Below the pieces are notes generated by a model, which was given only the letters and a program-made list of their open reading frames with translations, was not told the origin of the DNA and did no database searches. Below are positions 1 to 27,900 of a DNA stretch of 64,000 nucleotides, piece by piece. Numbering within the stretch: the stretch's first letter is position 1; every line of letters begins with the position of its first letter. The position numbers and the translations under genes are program-made. Origin of the DNA: Pipra filicauda (taxonomy: Eukaryota; Chordata; Aves; Passeriformes; Pipridae). The DNA lies in the NCBI RefSeq assembly GCF_003945595.2, contig NW_024104898.1, forward strand, positions 1,302,001 to 1,366,000, in the 5' to 3' direction.

Positions 1-3000
1 GCTCAGGAAATGCGCTCAGTTACACCAATTGCCAAAATAAGCACGAGCTATATAAAGACTCTTATTTTTTGTTACCACTGTCCACTCCTTCCCTCTCTGT
101 CCAAAGGCTGACAATGTTTATCGGTGACCTTTATTCAATTACAAGTATCCTGGGATAAGAATTTCATCTTTGAGGATGCCTCGCAGAAGCAGTCTGCTGG
201 GAGCAGAGCACAATGGAGGTGGAGGCAATGCACGATCAACCTGTTCCAATTCACGACCCTAAGCAACAGGCTCAGTGACAATTGGAGAGGCACAGAGCTG
301 TGTGTTAATATAGCTACAAAACTGATGTGTATGTAGCAATTTCTTCTCTATTTTTTTTTTATGTAGATTGCATCCAAGTAGTTTATCGCTATAAAGAATA
401 TACTGTTATCCCAAATGTGTTCTGTGTCTTCATTAAAAGGAAACCCATGTTTTTGTGCATTAGAGTCAGGTGTCTGCATCAACATTCAGTTTCACCAACT
501 GAAGTAAGTAAAAATAGCCTAGTAAGAGTGAGAAAATGGAGTTGTTTGGTTTTGTACATCTCTTCCATGCTGTTGCTTTCTTTACGTCAGTTTTAAACCA
601 CAGTTTGGTTTCAAAGCAGTCAAAAATAAAAAGCCACAAACCCAAGAAAACAAGCAAATTCTCTTTTTTTAATCAGTTTTACATAACAGTTATGTGTCTA
701 ATATCTAAAAATTTTGCAAAACCCCCAGAACTTGAATTTTTTTTCTAGCTTCCTTTTGCCTTATGTCTAAAGGAGTTCTACAGGAGGTGTTGTAGTGGTC
801 ATAGGTTTAAGAGGCAATTGGAAGATGAAGGAATCCAGATACTGAAAACGAATCTGGAAGTTCATTAAAACATCTTATTTGTGCACGAGTAAGTAAACTG
901 CTCAAGGCAGAAATGGTAAAAAGAAAGCAAACACCCTATATATTGTGGTGTTAAAAGAGTTCAGAAGAGAAAAATGCCAGTTGTTGGAGACTAACTAGTG
1001 CTCATTAACATTTTGTGGCACCCTGTCATCTTACTGAATATCACTTCAAAATTACAATTTATAATTGCAATTTATAAGCACGTTTTGAACTAGCTGCAGT
1101 GTCACCTTTCAATCACATGCCTTACTGAGCTAAGTTTTTAGAGGGACTGAGCATCCACAGTGGTATTCAGTTAAATTATTCCTAAAATCAGTACTGAAAT
1201 CTGGGCTTGATGGTGCAGAGCAAATTGAGAGTCTTCACACCTTTGGAAGAGGAAGCAGTGCAGTTTGTCTCAGGGATTGAAAAAGTCAGGCAAGGTCCTT
1301 ACCTGCTTTGCAGAGGTTTTTCTAACACTCCTGTGATTGGTGCTCCAGACTCTCATTGGACAAAAGATGTTGTAGTCAGTCTGCTGTAAGTACAGCTCCT
1401 AAACTCCTCTTTGGAATTCCAAAGTTCATAGTTGAACTTGCAATTAGCTGCTGCTTGGAGGGAAGGGATTTTAGCTAGTTGGATGCTTAGGGCAATGCTG
1501 GGGTAATAAGGCGTCTCTGAATTCTCATTAGGCCTCGAATGAGAAAGTCAGGGGGCAAATGCATTGAAAAAGAACAGAATGAGAAAAGTTAGCGGTAGCT
1601 CATTAGGAACGAATAATCAGAAATCTGAATTTAAGTTAATTCAGGTTGGACCATTGGGTTTAAGAAGCAAAGCAGTAACAGAGAAAAATGTAAAACCTTA
1701 ATTATAATTTCTTACCTTCTTATGTCTGAGTCAAGACTAGATCCAGGGGCATGAGACAACCATGCAGCACTCCCTGTAATGTTAAATGGACAGGCTATGA
1801 GTAAGAACAAAGACAATTTCTGTGGTTTTATGACAAAATTGGTGTTCTCGTGAGAAGATGTGGTGGAAGATATTCCTGTCTTCTGAACTTGGCATTACTT
1901 TTTACCTGGAAAACAGGGCACAATGTGTATCTTGTGTCTTCAGGTCCAGGCAAACCAGCCTGCTCATGAAAAATTTTGGACTGAGCCAAGTAACCAAGCC
2001 TTCCTTAGTCATGACATCGGGGAATTTGAGGATGGTTCAGCTGATACCAGAGCCCTGGCTGGGAGCACAAAAAATGCATCTAAACAGACAGTTGCTTTCA
2101 GAGATTTTTACATCTGTAATTACAAGGTTGATATTTCTGAATTTAAGGCTTGTCTAGGCTGGCTTCTGTTTCAGCTCAATATTTACTTTTAGCTGGGAAG
2201 TGGAAGGAGCATGCAGCCTACACTGATTGCCTGAGTCTGGGAGGGGTAGTAAGTAATCTGTTACAAAACGAACTTGTAAGAGAAGGGGGGGAGGCAGTCT
2301 CCCTTTGGCAGATAGCACTTCCTCACTGTGGCTATATCAATCTACAGCATTAAACTCTGGATAATAGACAATTAATAAAATCTGGCCTGTGTGGCCTATG
2401 GAGGTGGATTAGATTAAACCTGATGTTGATGGGTTTTTTTTTCCATTTTGAAGGCTCTGATTTTTTAATAAATGTCAGGTGTGTGATTATTTATAGCGTG
2501 CAAGGTACATTGTAAACAATGTAGCCACAAGCCTGTACTCCATGGCACACATCTTAAATCAATCAAATACATAGCAGTAACTGTCATGGGCAGCAATATT
2601 CACGAGGAGGAGAAATAGCCAAAAGTAAGCCGAAAAGGAGGAACATCTATTTAGATTCTTGCTATGCTCCTATTTAAGTGTACTTAAATGTACAGGCAGA
2701 TTCCAGAACAGTTAGGGTGGATTGGTATTCTAGGGTTCCTTTCTTAATACCTTCTTGGTGTTTGTTTTCCCATATGAGTGTAGGTAATGCTTTTTGTACC
2801 AAAAGGAATCTGTGGCATCAGAAAGCTGTCTGTCTTTTGGTTGAAATGGAAAAGTTCATGTTTTTGAACTTGAAGCAGTTAAGAGAGATGAGCAAGCAGA
2901 TTACAGCACGAGAAAAAAAGAGAATGCTAGAACACAATGTAGCTGAATGAAAAAGCTCTTAGAGTGATTAGTTCAAGGGAGAAAGGATGGTCTTTGATAC

Positions 3001-3873
3001 CTGAGAACTTCTCTAGTATCTTATTAAGGGAAAGTGGTTGTTTGGTTGAAGTTTTTTGATTTTTTTGTTGTTGTTTTGTTTTCCTTTGGAAATATGTAAG
3101 ACATCAGAACCATGAAATATGAAATCAGATTTGCTTGTGTGCAGCTCAGTGCTCCAGCCTCACACTATTTGCTGTTTTGAGAGTTTGCTGCCTTCACAGC
3201 CTCTTCAAGAAAGTTAAGTCTAGAAACCTTTGGATGACCTGTGGGGAAAAAGAGCAGACTCGCCAAATACGCACAGTGTACAGTATCAGCATCCAACTTG
3301 GTCACAGAAAGGCAGCCTTGCAACTTGGACACACAGGCAAAGATTGTTTTCAGGGATGTGAGAAAAGACAACAATTAAACAAAGAGAGAGAGAGAGAGAG
3401 AGAGACAAAAAATGCGCTCTTCTGCTCCTTTCAATTGTAACTATGTTTAGAGGGTACTGTGGCCTCTAAGCTCTTCTCTGCTGTTCCACACTCCCTCAGC
3501 CAGATTGTTCTGTTGTCTCAGACCTGAATGCTACTGATATTTTCCTTCCTCAGCACCCCACTGATAACACTTCTAAGCTCAGAGTATGCTTTATTATATC
3601 TCTGATGAGCTGCATGTTGAAAGTAAACTTTTCTACCAGTGATGAGTTATTTACAGGGATATGCTTGTTTTCCCTAGCAAGAGAGTACTGAGGGAAGGTT
3701 TGGGACAGGGAAGCATTAAGAACTGCTATAAAACTCACCAGTAGAAGCTGAAATTGCCAGGTGGTGTGATGATGTTTACAGCACACTCCTGTTACTGAAT
3801 ATTAGTCCAGAGGGGATGAGGCTGGAGGTCTTCTCCATTTTGTTTTCTCTCAGTGGAAGGTTGAGCATCCACT
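1..3873. other. Non-coding flank upstream of ABCC10
   Basis: This AT-rich stretch has no CpG island and no recognisable exon. Its open frames are short and overlap on both strands. It holds one GA microsatellite near 3383-3405. A segment near 1944-2130 has two overlapping open frames behind an AG acceptor-like site, but it matches no family I recognise. In mammals ZNF318 lies on this side of ABCC10; I could not identify any ZNF318 exon here. Confidence 0.6.
3383..3405. repeat. GA/AG dinucleotide microsatellite
   Basis: An uninterrupted run of about eleven AG units lies in the flank upstream of ABCC10. It sits in A-rich sequence and is probably length-polymorphic. No gene context is attached to it. 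Confidence 0.9.
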
Positions 3874-4379
3874 TGTTGCCCGTAACAAAGACACAAACCA
3901 ACAGAGTGCCGGTTTATGCGGTGCTTTATTCGGGGCCCGGGAACCTGAGGACTAGCGTCCCAAGTCAGGATTCCAAAGACCCTCATTCTCAGTTTAGCTT
4001 TTATACACAAACAAGTTTACGTGCAGTTTCCACAGCAAAACAGTTACAGTTTCCACAGCAAACCAGGTACAGTTACAAACAAGTTCATACTTCATACTGA
4101 TAACAATTAATAATCATCTACTCTAATCATAAATCTGCTTAAGTTGTCTTACCCCTAGAAACTGTTTAACAGACTCTTACCACATCCTAGGTAACAAATC
4201 ATTGTATACATGCTTGACTAAATCCTTTGATTATTGTTTCTACTTCTTCAGCACAACACTCCATGCTCACAAACAAGGTTGCTAACTTACTACTTTGGAG
4301 TGTTGCTTTCTAGGCCTACTCTCTTATTAAGCCTTAGCCATTCTACTACCAATTGCTAAACTTCAGTTATTTTGCAACA
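3874..4379 (-). mobile_element. Solo LTR of an endogenous retrovirus (minus orientation)
   Basis: Read on the minus strand, the element starts TGTTGC at 4379 and ends GCAACA at 3874, giving 6-bp inverted termini with the canonical TG...CA ends. CACT flanks both sides (3870-3873 and 4380-4383), which fits a 4-bp target-site duplication. Inside, also on the minus strand, are a TATAAAAG box (4005-3998) and an AATAAA signal (3930-3925) followed by GT-rich sequence, the expected U3-R-U5 order. The length is 506 bp. No gag, pol or env coding lies beside it, so it is a recombined solo LTR. A 4-bp duplication is typical of gammaretrovirus-like (class I) elements. It sits about 0.6 kb upstream of the ABCC10 CpG island and points away from the gene. 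Confidence 0.8.
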
Positions 4380-4974
4380 CACTCACCCCCTCAATGCAAC
4401 ATACTCTTATAGTAAAGATTTGAGCATCTTCTGGGGTTGCTGCTTGCCTGGGTGCGTTTATGCTCCAGACAGGCATAGCCGCTGAACACAAAATAGAGGT
4501 GAGATGGAATGGAATTTTTAGCTTGTATTATCCAAATGGTTGTGTCAGGTTAACATCATGGTCTTGCTGTGCACAGCTGTTACTGCACGAGGCCTGTTGT
4601 TGGCAAAGTGCTCTTGTAGTAATGTCATCTGCCACGAGGAGAGAACGCTGTACCTTTGAAAGCACATTTATACCTGCAGAAGTACTGCCTGGGCTATACC
4701 TGCCGGTGGTGACATTTGGACACTAAAGCGGTCCATAAATATTCCTGTGCTGGTCGACACAGTGACTCTGCAACTCTGAAATGTGCCTCTGGTGTCTGTT
4801 GGTGTAAAAACTAAATATGATAGGAAAAGGAGGGGAGGGATAAGATCACCAGGAGGGAACTAGGGGAATTTTGTGAGAAATCACTTTTTTTTTTATGACT
4901 GGGGACTGATTTTTAGTTTGAGGTTTGGCGGTTTTTTAACCACAAGAACGAGGTGTGCACGTTGAATTCGTTTG
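4380..4974. other. Interval between the LTR and the ABCC10 CpG island
   Basis: About 600 bp of ordinary-composition DNA. A T-run lies near 4888-4895 and GC content rises sharply from about 4975. I see no exon or repeat here. Proximal enhancer elements could be present but cannot be shown from sequence alone. Confidence 0.5.
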
Positions 4975-5345
4975 CTTCTCCTCCTTATCTCGGCCTCCCG
5001 CTCCTGACCGAATCCCTGCCCGGCGCCCGCCCCGGCTGCGGCGCGTCCTCCGGGCCCGCAGGGGGCGCGCGGGGCGGGCGCGGCGCTGAGCCGAGGTACG
5101 GCGGGGCCGGGCCGGGCTGCGGGGGGTGCGGGAGGAGCCGGGGGTCCCGCCCGCCCCGGGCACGTGGCGGCCACTCCGCCTGCCCCCTGGCCCGGCGAGC
5201 CGGTTCCCGGGCTGGCTCTGGCCCAGGGCTGTGCCGGGGGGGCCGGCGGGGCGGGGCCGCGTTCCCCGGCCCTGGTGCCGCAGTGCCCCCCGTGCCCAGC
5301 CCGTGGCGGTCAGCCGGGCTCGGGCTCGAGGTGAGACGGGCTGGG
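4975..5345 (+). promoter_or_regulatory. ABCC10: CpG-island promoter and probable non-coding exon 1 of ABCC10
   Basis: A sharply bounded CpG-dense block with GC boxes (for example near 5246-5256) and a CACGTG E-box at 5161-5166. I see no TATA box, which suits a broadly expressed gene. Two consensus donors could end a non-coding first exon: GAG/gtacgg (exon end 5094) and GAG/gtgaga (exon end 5330). Either would splice to the acceptor before 5945. The exact transcription start cannot be read from sequence. Confidence 0.75.
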
Positions 5346-5944
5346 GCGAGCAGAAATCATTGTAAAGCCGAGCCTGCCCAGGTGTGCCTCGGCCCGCGGG
5401 GCGGCACTCAAAGAGGACTGGTTACCTAGTCCGGTGTAGCTTGGAGGTACCGCCTGCTTTTCAGGATGGACATCTGCAGCCTCTCCTGCCATGCGGAGGG
5501 TGTTTAATGTTACACGCTGTCTTAAGGAGTACCGGTGTGGGAAGTGTTGAGAACGTGGAGGTATACTGGATAGGTTATTGTTTAAGCAGCTCAGAGTATT
5601 TTTGAGACTGATCAATAGAAAGGCAAATACTTCCTTATACTAGTTTCAGAGGATAAACCTGCCACGGGGGAAAAAATCAGCCTGAAAATAAGCAGAAAGC
5701 TTCCAATTCGCAGAGCATTGAGGTCCCAGGGTGACTTAGGGGAATGATTAATGTAATTTATTTTAAACTGAAGCTTGATTGTTTTGTGAAGTAGATTATA
5801 TGATAGCAAGTGCAGAATGGCAGGGCGTGGACTATGACCCAGGAAATTGCTTCTAGCTCTTTGTTAATTTCTTAGCACAGTCCTACTTCGGCTGGGGCTG
5901 TAGTTCTCCTCCTGTACCTCATGCTGTTTTTCTCTTTACCCTAG

Positions 5945-22000
<16,056 letters not shown>

Positions 22001-22514
22001 CAGTTATTCAGGTCCTTGTCCCTTTTCCTCCCCAGACACATACCTCCTCATGAGATACAAGAGTGGTGCCCACTCTGCACGAAGACAACCCTACCTGCTC
22101 CCTTCTACTTTCTGAAGGCACTGACCTTACCAAGCCCAGAAGGTTGCACCCAGAGACCTTGCTGTTTTCGTCCAGTTTACAGTGGAGAAGGCCTTCCCCT
22201 GAAGGCCAGAATGCAATTACATTAAAGGCCTTTAAGGCTAGTTTATTTCAAGACCACTTCTTTAAGGGAAACTCTCTGTCCTTCCTGCCCTGCTCTCAGC
22301 TGCACAAACCCACAGCTGTTTTCAGTTTTAGATCTTACTCTTCCCATTAGCACCCTTGGACTCAGTCTTAGGTTTTCCCCTTCTTCCCAACACTCTCATG
22401 GCAATGTCTAGGCTGTACACACCTTTGCTATGCTGTCCTGAGTTAGGTGCCATTCCTTTCCCTGAGGCTGCAGGAGCCATCTCCACCCCTGCAGCCACAA
22501 TCTGGGTTTGCATT

Positions 22515-22642
22515 CTTGAGGGAAGTGATGGAGATACTCATCAAGAACAAGTAGCTCAGCAACCTGATCCACTTGGATCTCTGAGAGCAGGAGGTTGGTG
22601 TCCAGAGGCCTTTTGCAACTGAAATTATTCTATGATTCTCTG
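22515..22642 (+). mobile_element. CR1 LINE 3'-end fragment
   Basis: The segment resembles the CR1 3' UTR: GAGCAGGAGGTTGG, then TCCAGAGGCC and a TTGCAACTG-like stretch. It finishes with two ATTCTATG-type octamers (22627-22634 and 22635-22642), the diagnostic CR1 tail. It is a 5'-truncated copy of about 130 bp and is clearly diverged. CR1 is the dominant LINE of birds and other sauropsids. Confidence 0.8.
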
Positions 22643-24130
22643 ATACACTGTTTCTGGGCTTGTTTTATTTGATAAAGGTACATCATCCATCCATGTATTA
22701 AAAAAATAATCTTTCTGCTGAAGCTCCAGTCCCCTCTCCCAATCTCCCTCCTGCCTGAGTGCTCACTTCTCAGCTCTCTTTACACCATGTGGAACCCAGC
22801 TCTGCAACCCTACAAGCCAGTAGTAGGGTTTGGGTTGTGGGGGTTTTTACCCCACTGCTTAGCCCTCTGTGCCCATGAGGTGACACAGAAGCCCCTGGCA
22901 GAGACACTGATTGCTGAACACCAGACCAGCACAGGCAGGAACAGACCTAGTACAAAGGCTAAGTGACATGACCAATCTATTGCCTCTTAGCCGTGCTTTA
23001 GCAATGGTAGAGAAGGCAGTATCGTGGCTGCTTCCTATGGTCACCCCAGGCTTGGTAGCCTGTCCTCACATCCACTGTGAGGAGCTTAGCCTTTGTTGTA
23101 TCAAGAAACGCTACAATGGCTGATTTGAGGTTGGTGCCAGCTGCCTGCCTCAGAGTGAATGGGAGAAGAAAGGAGGACCTGGATCTTGTATTGCTCCTGA
23201 ACCAGCTACAGCACAGCTCCAGCCTTGTCCATCTCCAGTTTCACCTATGAGGACATATGAGAAGGACCAGTTCAGGCCCAGAGGACCCCAAAGGGGAGCA
23301 AATAGTGAGGCAGAAGTGCACACTGCAGAGGTGAAGGAGCTTGGTCGTCTGTGGCCAGACCAGAAAGGACGGCTTGGTAAGTCGGTCAAAAAGACCCCTG
23401 GATCGTCAGGAGGAAAGTACAAAACATGTTTGTAACCCCAAGTCTGACAGTAAGAGGAGGGGGCATCACCCAGGGCAGAAGAAGGGCATGAGGAGACCTT
23501 AGATGGTCTTCAGAGTCTCTTTGAACTGGCTCAGAACCACAAGACCAGGGAGCAAGGGTATCTGCTTGCTCCCTAGGGACATGGCATCTGAAATGACAGC
23601 CTCAAGAAACAGCCAGGAACTACCCCATCCAGTACTGGGGCAGGGAGGCAACCATCCCAAAGGCCCCAGAAGAAATATCCCAACACCATCAGAAATGAGG
23701 ACAAACCCCTCCTAGTAGTCACAGAGAGGAGTTACAAGGGGCCTGGCAGTATTTCAGCTTGCAAGAGGGCTGTGCCTTCCTCAGCACTACCTGTCCTGTT
23801 TCTGAGGGCTCCTGTCAGATGATACTGGCGCTGCATGACATGGGCTGCCTTGAGCAGCACACCACTGCTCCCTTGCAGGGCTGGCCCAACACAGCCCATT
23901 CAGGTGCCCGTGGGTGCCAGCTGAGACAGCCTGGCAGGAGACAGCTCATACCCAAGCAGGGTCATCACACCAGTGCTCAACACCCAGGGTTTTGTTGATG
24001 TGTTCGCTGCCCTGGAAGCCTTTCCCCGCTGCCCGGTTGGTGACAGTGCGGCTCCCCAGGATGCAGTTTGAGGGGTTTGCCAGCATGATGACCTGCCAGG
24101 GCCTGGCTCAGAGTCCTCGCAGCTCGCAGC
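22640..24130 (-). promoter_or_regulatory. DLK2: DLK2 3' UTR with AATAAA signal
   Basis: Reading from the stop at 24131 on the minus strand, the first AATAAA I find is at 22669-22664. This implies a 3' UTR of about 1.5 kb. It ends roughly 0.65 kb from the ABCC10 poly(A) site, so the two genes converge without overlapping if these signals are used. No coding frame of note is present. Confidence 0.6.
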
Positions 24131-24908
24131 TCACAGCTCTGTCGTCTTCCTTGGCTCGATCAAGATGGTGTTGAGCATGCCCACCTGACACTCCTGGTCT
24201 TGGAGCTTCCTTGCAGCCTGAGAAGGGCTTTGGCACCAGTTCGACCTCTGACGGCCCCTCTGCCAGTTCCTCAGCATTAGCAGGACAGTGATGAGGACCA
24301 GCACTGCTGTCAGCACCCCAAACACCAGCACTGTCACCAGCTGGGCTTCGCTCAGCCCAGAGTCTCTTTGGGTCACCACCTCCTTCACAGAGATTTTCAA
24401 CAACCCTCCCCCCAGCTCTTTCTCACTGTGGTTGGCCACGCGCCGCCCCGTGACCGCAGTCCTGACAGGCTCTGGCTGCGTCACGCCCGGCATCTCACTG
24501 GTGGTGCTTTCCACAGCCCCGCCATTCTCGCGGTTTGCAGGGTGGTAGGGTGGAGACCAGGTGGGCTCTGGGACGGAGATCTCACAGGTTTTGCCAGTGA
24601 AACGGTCAGGACACAAGCAGTCATAGTCATTGATGCGGTCATAGCACTTTGCTCCATTTTTGCACGGCTGGCTGGCACAGTCATTGATGTTGATTGTGCA
24701 GAAACGCCCTTCAAAGCCCACCTGGCATTGGCAGGAGAAGCGGTTGATGCCGTCGTGGCAGGTGGCACCGTTGGCACAGGGGCGCATCAGGCAGTCGTCC
24801 ACGTCATGCTCACAGAGAGCCCCCACAAAGCCAGCGAGACACCGGCAGGTGAAGTTGCTGGCGAAGCCGTTTTCGTCTTGACATTGCCCACCATTCTTGC
24901 ACGGAGAC
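24131..24908 (-). CDS. DLK2: DLK2 last exon (EGF repeats 4-6, stalk, membrane helix, tail)
   Basis: Residues 139-396 with TGA at 24133-24131. It encodes three EGF repeats, two with calcium-binding-type DVDDC and NINDC starts, then a Ser/Thr/Pro stalk with an NHS sequon, the helix [20 protein letters not shown], a basic stop-transfer (RNWQRGRQR) and the DQECQVGML tail motif. The acceptor on the minus strand is ctccacacag. Confidence 0.96.
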
Positions 24909-27900
24909 CTGTGTGGAGAGAGCAAGGATGAGGTCATGGCCCTGGAGAGCAAGCAACTTCCCTCACCCCAGGGAGGTAAACACACAGAGCCGCTTGCATG
25001 GCAAGTGTGTCCAGCACCAGCTCTCTCCATGGGGGCAGCTATCTCAAGGAGAAGACGGGGTGGGAAATTCTGTCTCCTTGAGTGAGAGGCTGTGGAACCT
25101 CCTCAAAGGCTGTGACCTTGCATGGGTCCACCACCCACTGGGGAAGGTCTTCAGCCAAATGATCTGATGAGGAAACATGCCCTCCTGATGCTCCCCAAAG
25201 GCATGACAAGTGTCAGCTCATCACACCTACAGCAGTGAGGGACAGCAATCTGCTCAGATTGCAACAAAGACGTTGCCCCAGCAGGACGATGCAGTGCACA
25301 CTGCTAAACCAAAGCCAAAGATGATTTTGGCTTAACTCCACTAGTGCATGGAAATCCACAGATAATGAGCCAAGCTGGGCCTCCACTTGGCAGCGTGTGA
25401 CCCAAAGTCAATGCTGGCTGTAGTTAACACTGCAGTGTCTCACCCTGCCTTCTCACAAGGCCCTGTCTTCATCTCACAATCCTTTCCATGGAAACCTTCT
25501 GGACACAAGCAGGAATATTCCCCATCTCGATCATAGATGCACTGAGCCCCGTTCTGGCATGGGGACTGGTGTTCGCAGATGTGTATGTCTGAGGAGAAAG
25601 AAAAAGGTGGGAATTAGGCAGAAAAGAAGGTTGATGTGGCCAATTTAGTGCAAACACAACCCATCAAACCCAGTGGGGATGGAGAAATGACAGGAGCTTC
25701 TCCCTCCTCCCCGCCAATGGGCACCTGCAGCAACAGAAGTGCAGTGCCTATGTGGTTGTGGAAGATGCTTTGCATGCCATCTCTCTGGCCAGTGGAGACC
25801 CCATGCTACAAAGGAGTCTCTGAGGTCAGAGAAGAGGAGTCCATCAGCTACCTGCTGAAGGCAGGAAGCCCTGGGGGAGGCAGGGGATGCTGCTCTGAGT
25901 CCTGACACACCATGAGAAACGGAATGAGTTCACCTGCTCCATCTCCTGAGGCTGGCCAGTGTCATGCTAGCTCTTGCCATGCAGCCAGGGAGCAGGTGCC
26001 TGGAGCCTTCCCTCTTTTGGAAGGGAATGGTTCCACCTATGGCAGCCAGGCAACATCCTATCTCCCAGGCAGCCCAAGAGGCATCACCCAGGTGGCTTCT
26101 GACTATGTTGGCTGTGCTGGCTCACATATCCATGGAGGGTGTGCTGAGCTTCTGCCCTCAGCACCGGAGGCTGGGATGTCCAGCCCATGACTCACCTTTG
26201 TCACAGAACTTGCCGGCCCAGCCAGTGTGACAGATGCACTGCCAAGGCTGGTGGCACGTCCCGTGGAGACACCCCGGCATACGCACGCACTCCTCGCAGT
26301 ACTCGCCTTCCCAGCCTGGATCACACCTGTGGGAGGACAGCGCATAGCAGCACAATAAGACCCAATCAAGGGCTGTGGAAAAGCTGGCTGTGTGTCATGA
26401 AGGGTTACTGCAGATACAGCAGCACTCAGAAACTCTCCCAAAGCCCCCCATGGACCTGCTGGCTCTCTCCTCTGGGGGAGGTCAGCACTGGCACCTCATC
26501 TGTCCAAGGAAGCAAATAGATAGAGCAGGGGCAGACTCACCCTCTGCAGCCAGGGAGGGTGGGGTCCAGAAACAGAGCTCAGCAGCTTCACTTTTAGTGC
26601 CCACATCTCTCTGCTTTCCTTCAGCCAGCCACTCCGTATACACCACTGCATCAGCTTGGCAATTCCTGCACCTCCCTCATCGCACAGCCAGTCTGACAGG
26701 CAGAGAAAAGCCCATCCCTAACCCTGAACTCCCTGAGGGAAAGCAACAAGAGGCCCCTGAGGTCCACGTGTTTCACTGCACCCCTTTGAATTATAATGTG
26801 TGTCATTTTTTGTCTGAAGTGCACGGTAATCCAGCTCTGAAACCTTGCTTGCCATGGCTGTTGAACAGAATAGACTTATTAGTCACTCACAAGGGCACTA
26901 CAGTGGTAAAACCTGCAGCACACAATGAGCCTTCTGGTCCCAGAAGAGTAGGGCAGTGGCAGTGGCTAAGTAAAGCCAAGCTTTACTTAGCTCGAGTGGC
27001 AGGCATCCCTCAGACCTGCCAGCTCTGAGGGGGAAAGCAAGTGATAACAAGATTAAAGCTGAGTGGAGGTAGCACCAAGCCACAACAAAAGCTATACTCA
27101 AACCAGCATGAAATTAAACCTAACAAAAACAACACAGTTTCTAGAGTAAGGAAGGGGATTCATTTTCATGGCTGTGGCTCATTTCAGTGCAATGTGTGAT
27201 GACTGCAGCTTTGTTGGGCTGGCCCAAGGCTGCACTTTCACACCTGGGCTGCCTGTTGTCATTGCATGTTGTCCCAAATAGATGGGGAATGAGGAAAATG
27301 GTTAAAAAATAAATATATATGTTAATTAGAGGGTTTTTTGATGGAAATGGAGGTGATACCATGTGCCTGATAGAGTCTGGGGAGATGCATTCATACCTGG
27401 ACAGCCCTGAGTTTACAGAAGGCTGTGGACACCCCTATCCCCCAGTACCTGCAAGGGAGCAGGTATCATCAACTCTTCCCCTTCTCTGAAAGGCAGATGG
27501 CCAACTTAAAAAGTACCAGGGAGGGGGCAAGGTAAACAGTCAAGTCTCCCTGAGCCTTGATCCTGTGGAATATGGGCACCAGCTCAAGCTGACATGCCAG
27601 GGATCACAAATGCACTTCTGCTGCAGTAGCCCCCAGCTTGCTAGTAAGCCTGTCATGAAAACATCCAGAGATCCTCACCATAGCCCAGCCTGCTGAGGGG
27701 GGACCCCTGATGCCCTCAGTTATGTGCATGCTGGCAGCTCTTCTCTTCCATGCCCCCAGGGAGAGCATCTCTACCTCAGCCAATGAGGAGGCCATGCAAG
27801 CTGGCCAACTCCCATGCCTGCTCAGCTGCCTGATGGCTTTCCCCATTACCTCTGAGCCTGAAGGCTGCCTCCAATCCCCCAGGCACAGCCGGGCTGTCCT

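Noticed and set aside
24288..24931. Plus-strand frames of up to 187 codons over the DLK2 last exon
   Set aside because: They are the antisense of the conserved EGF repeats, where cysteine-rich codons leave the opposite strand open.
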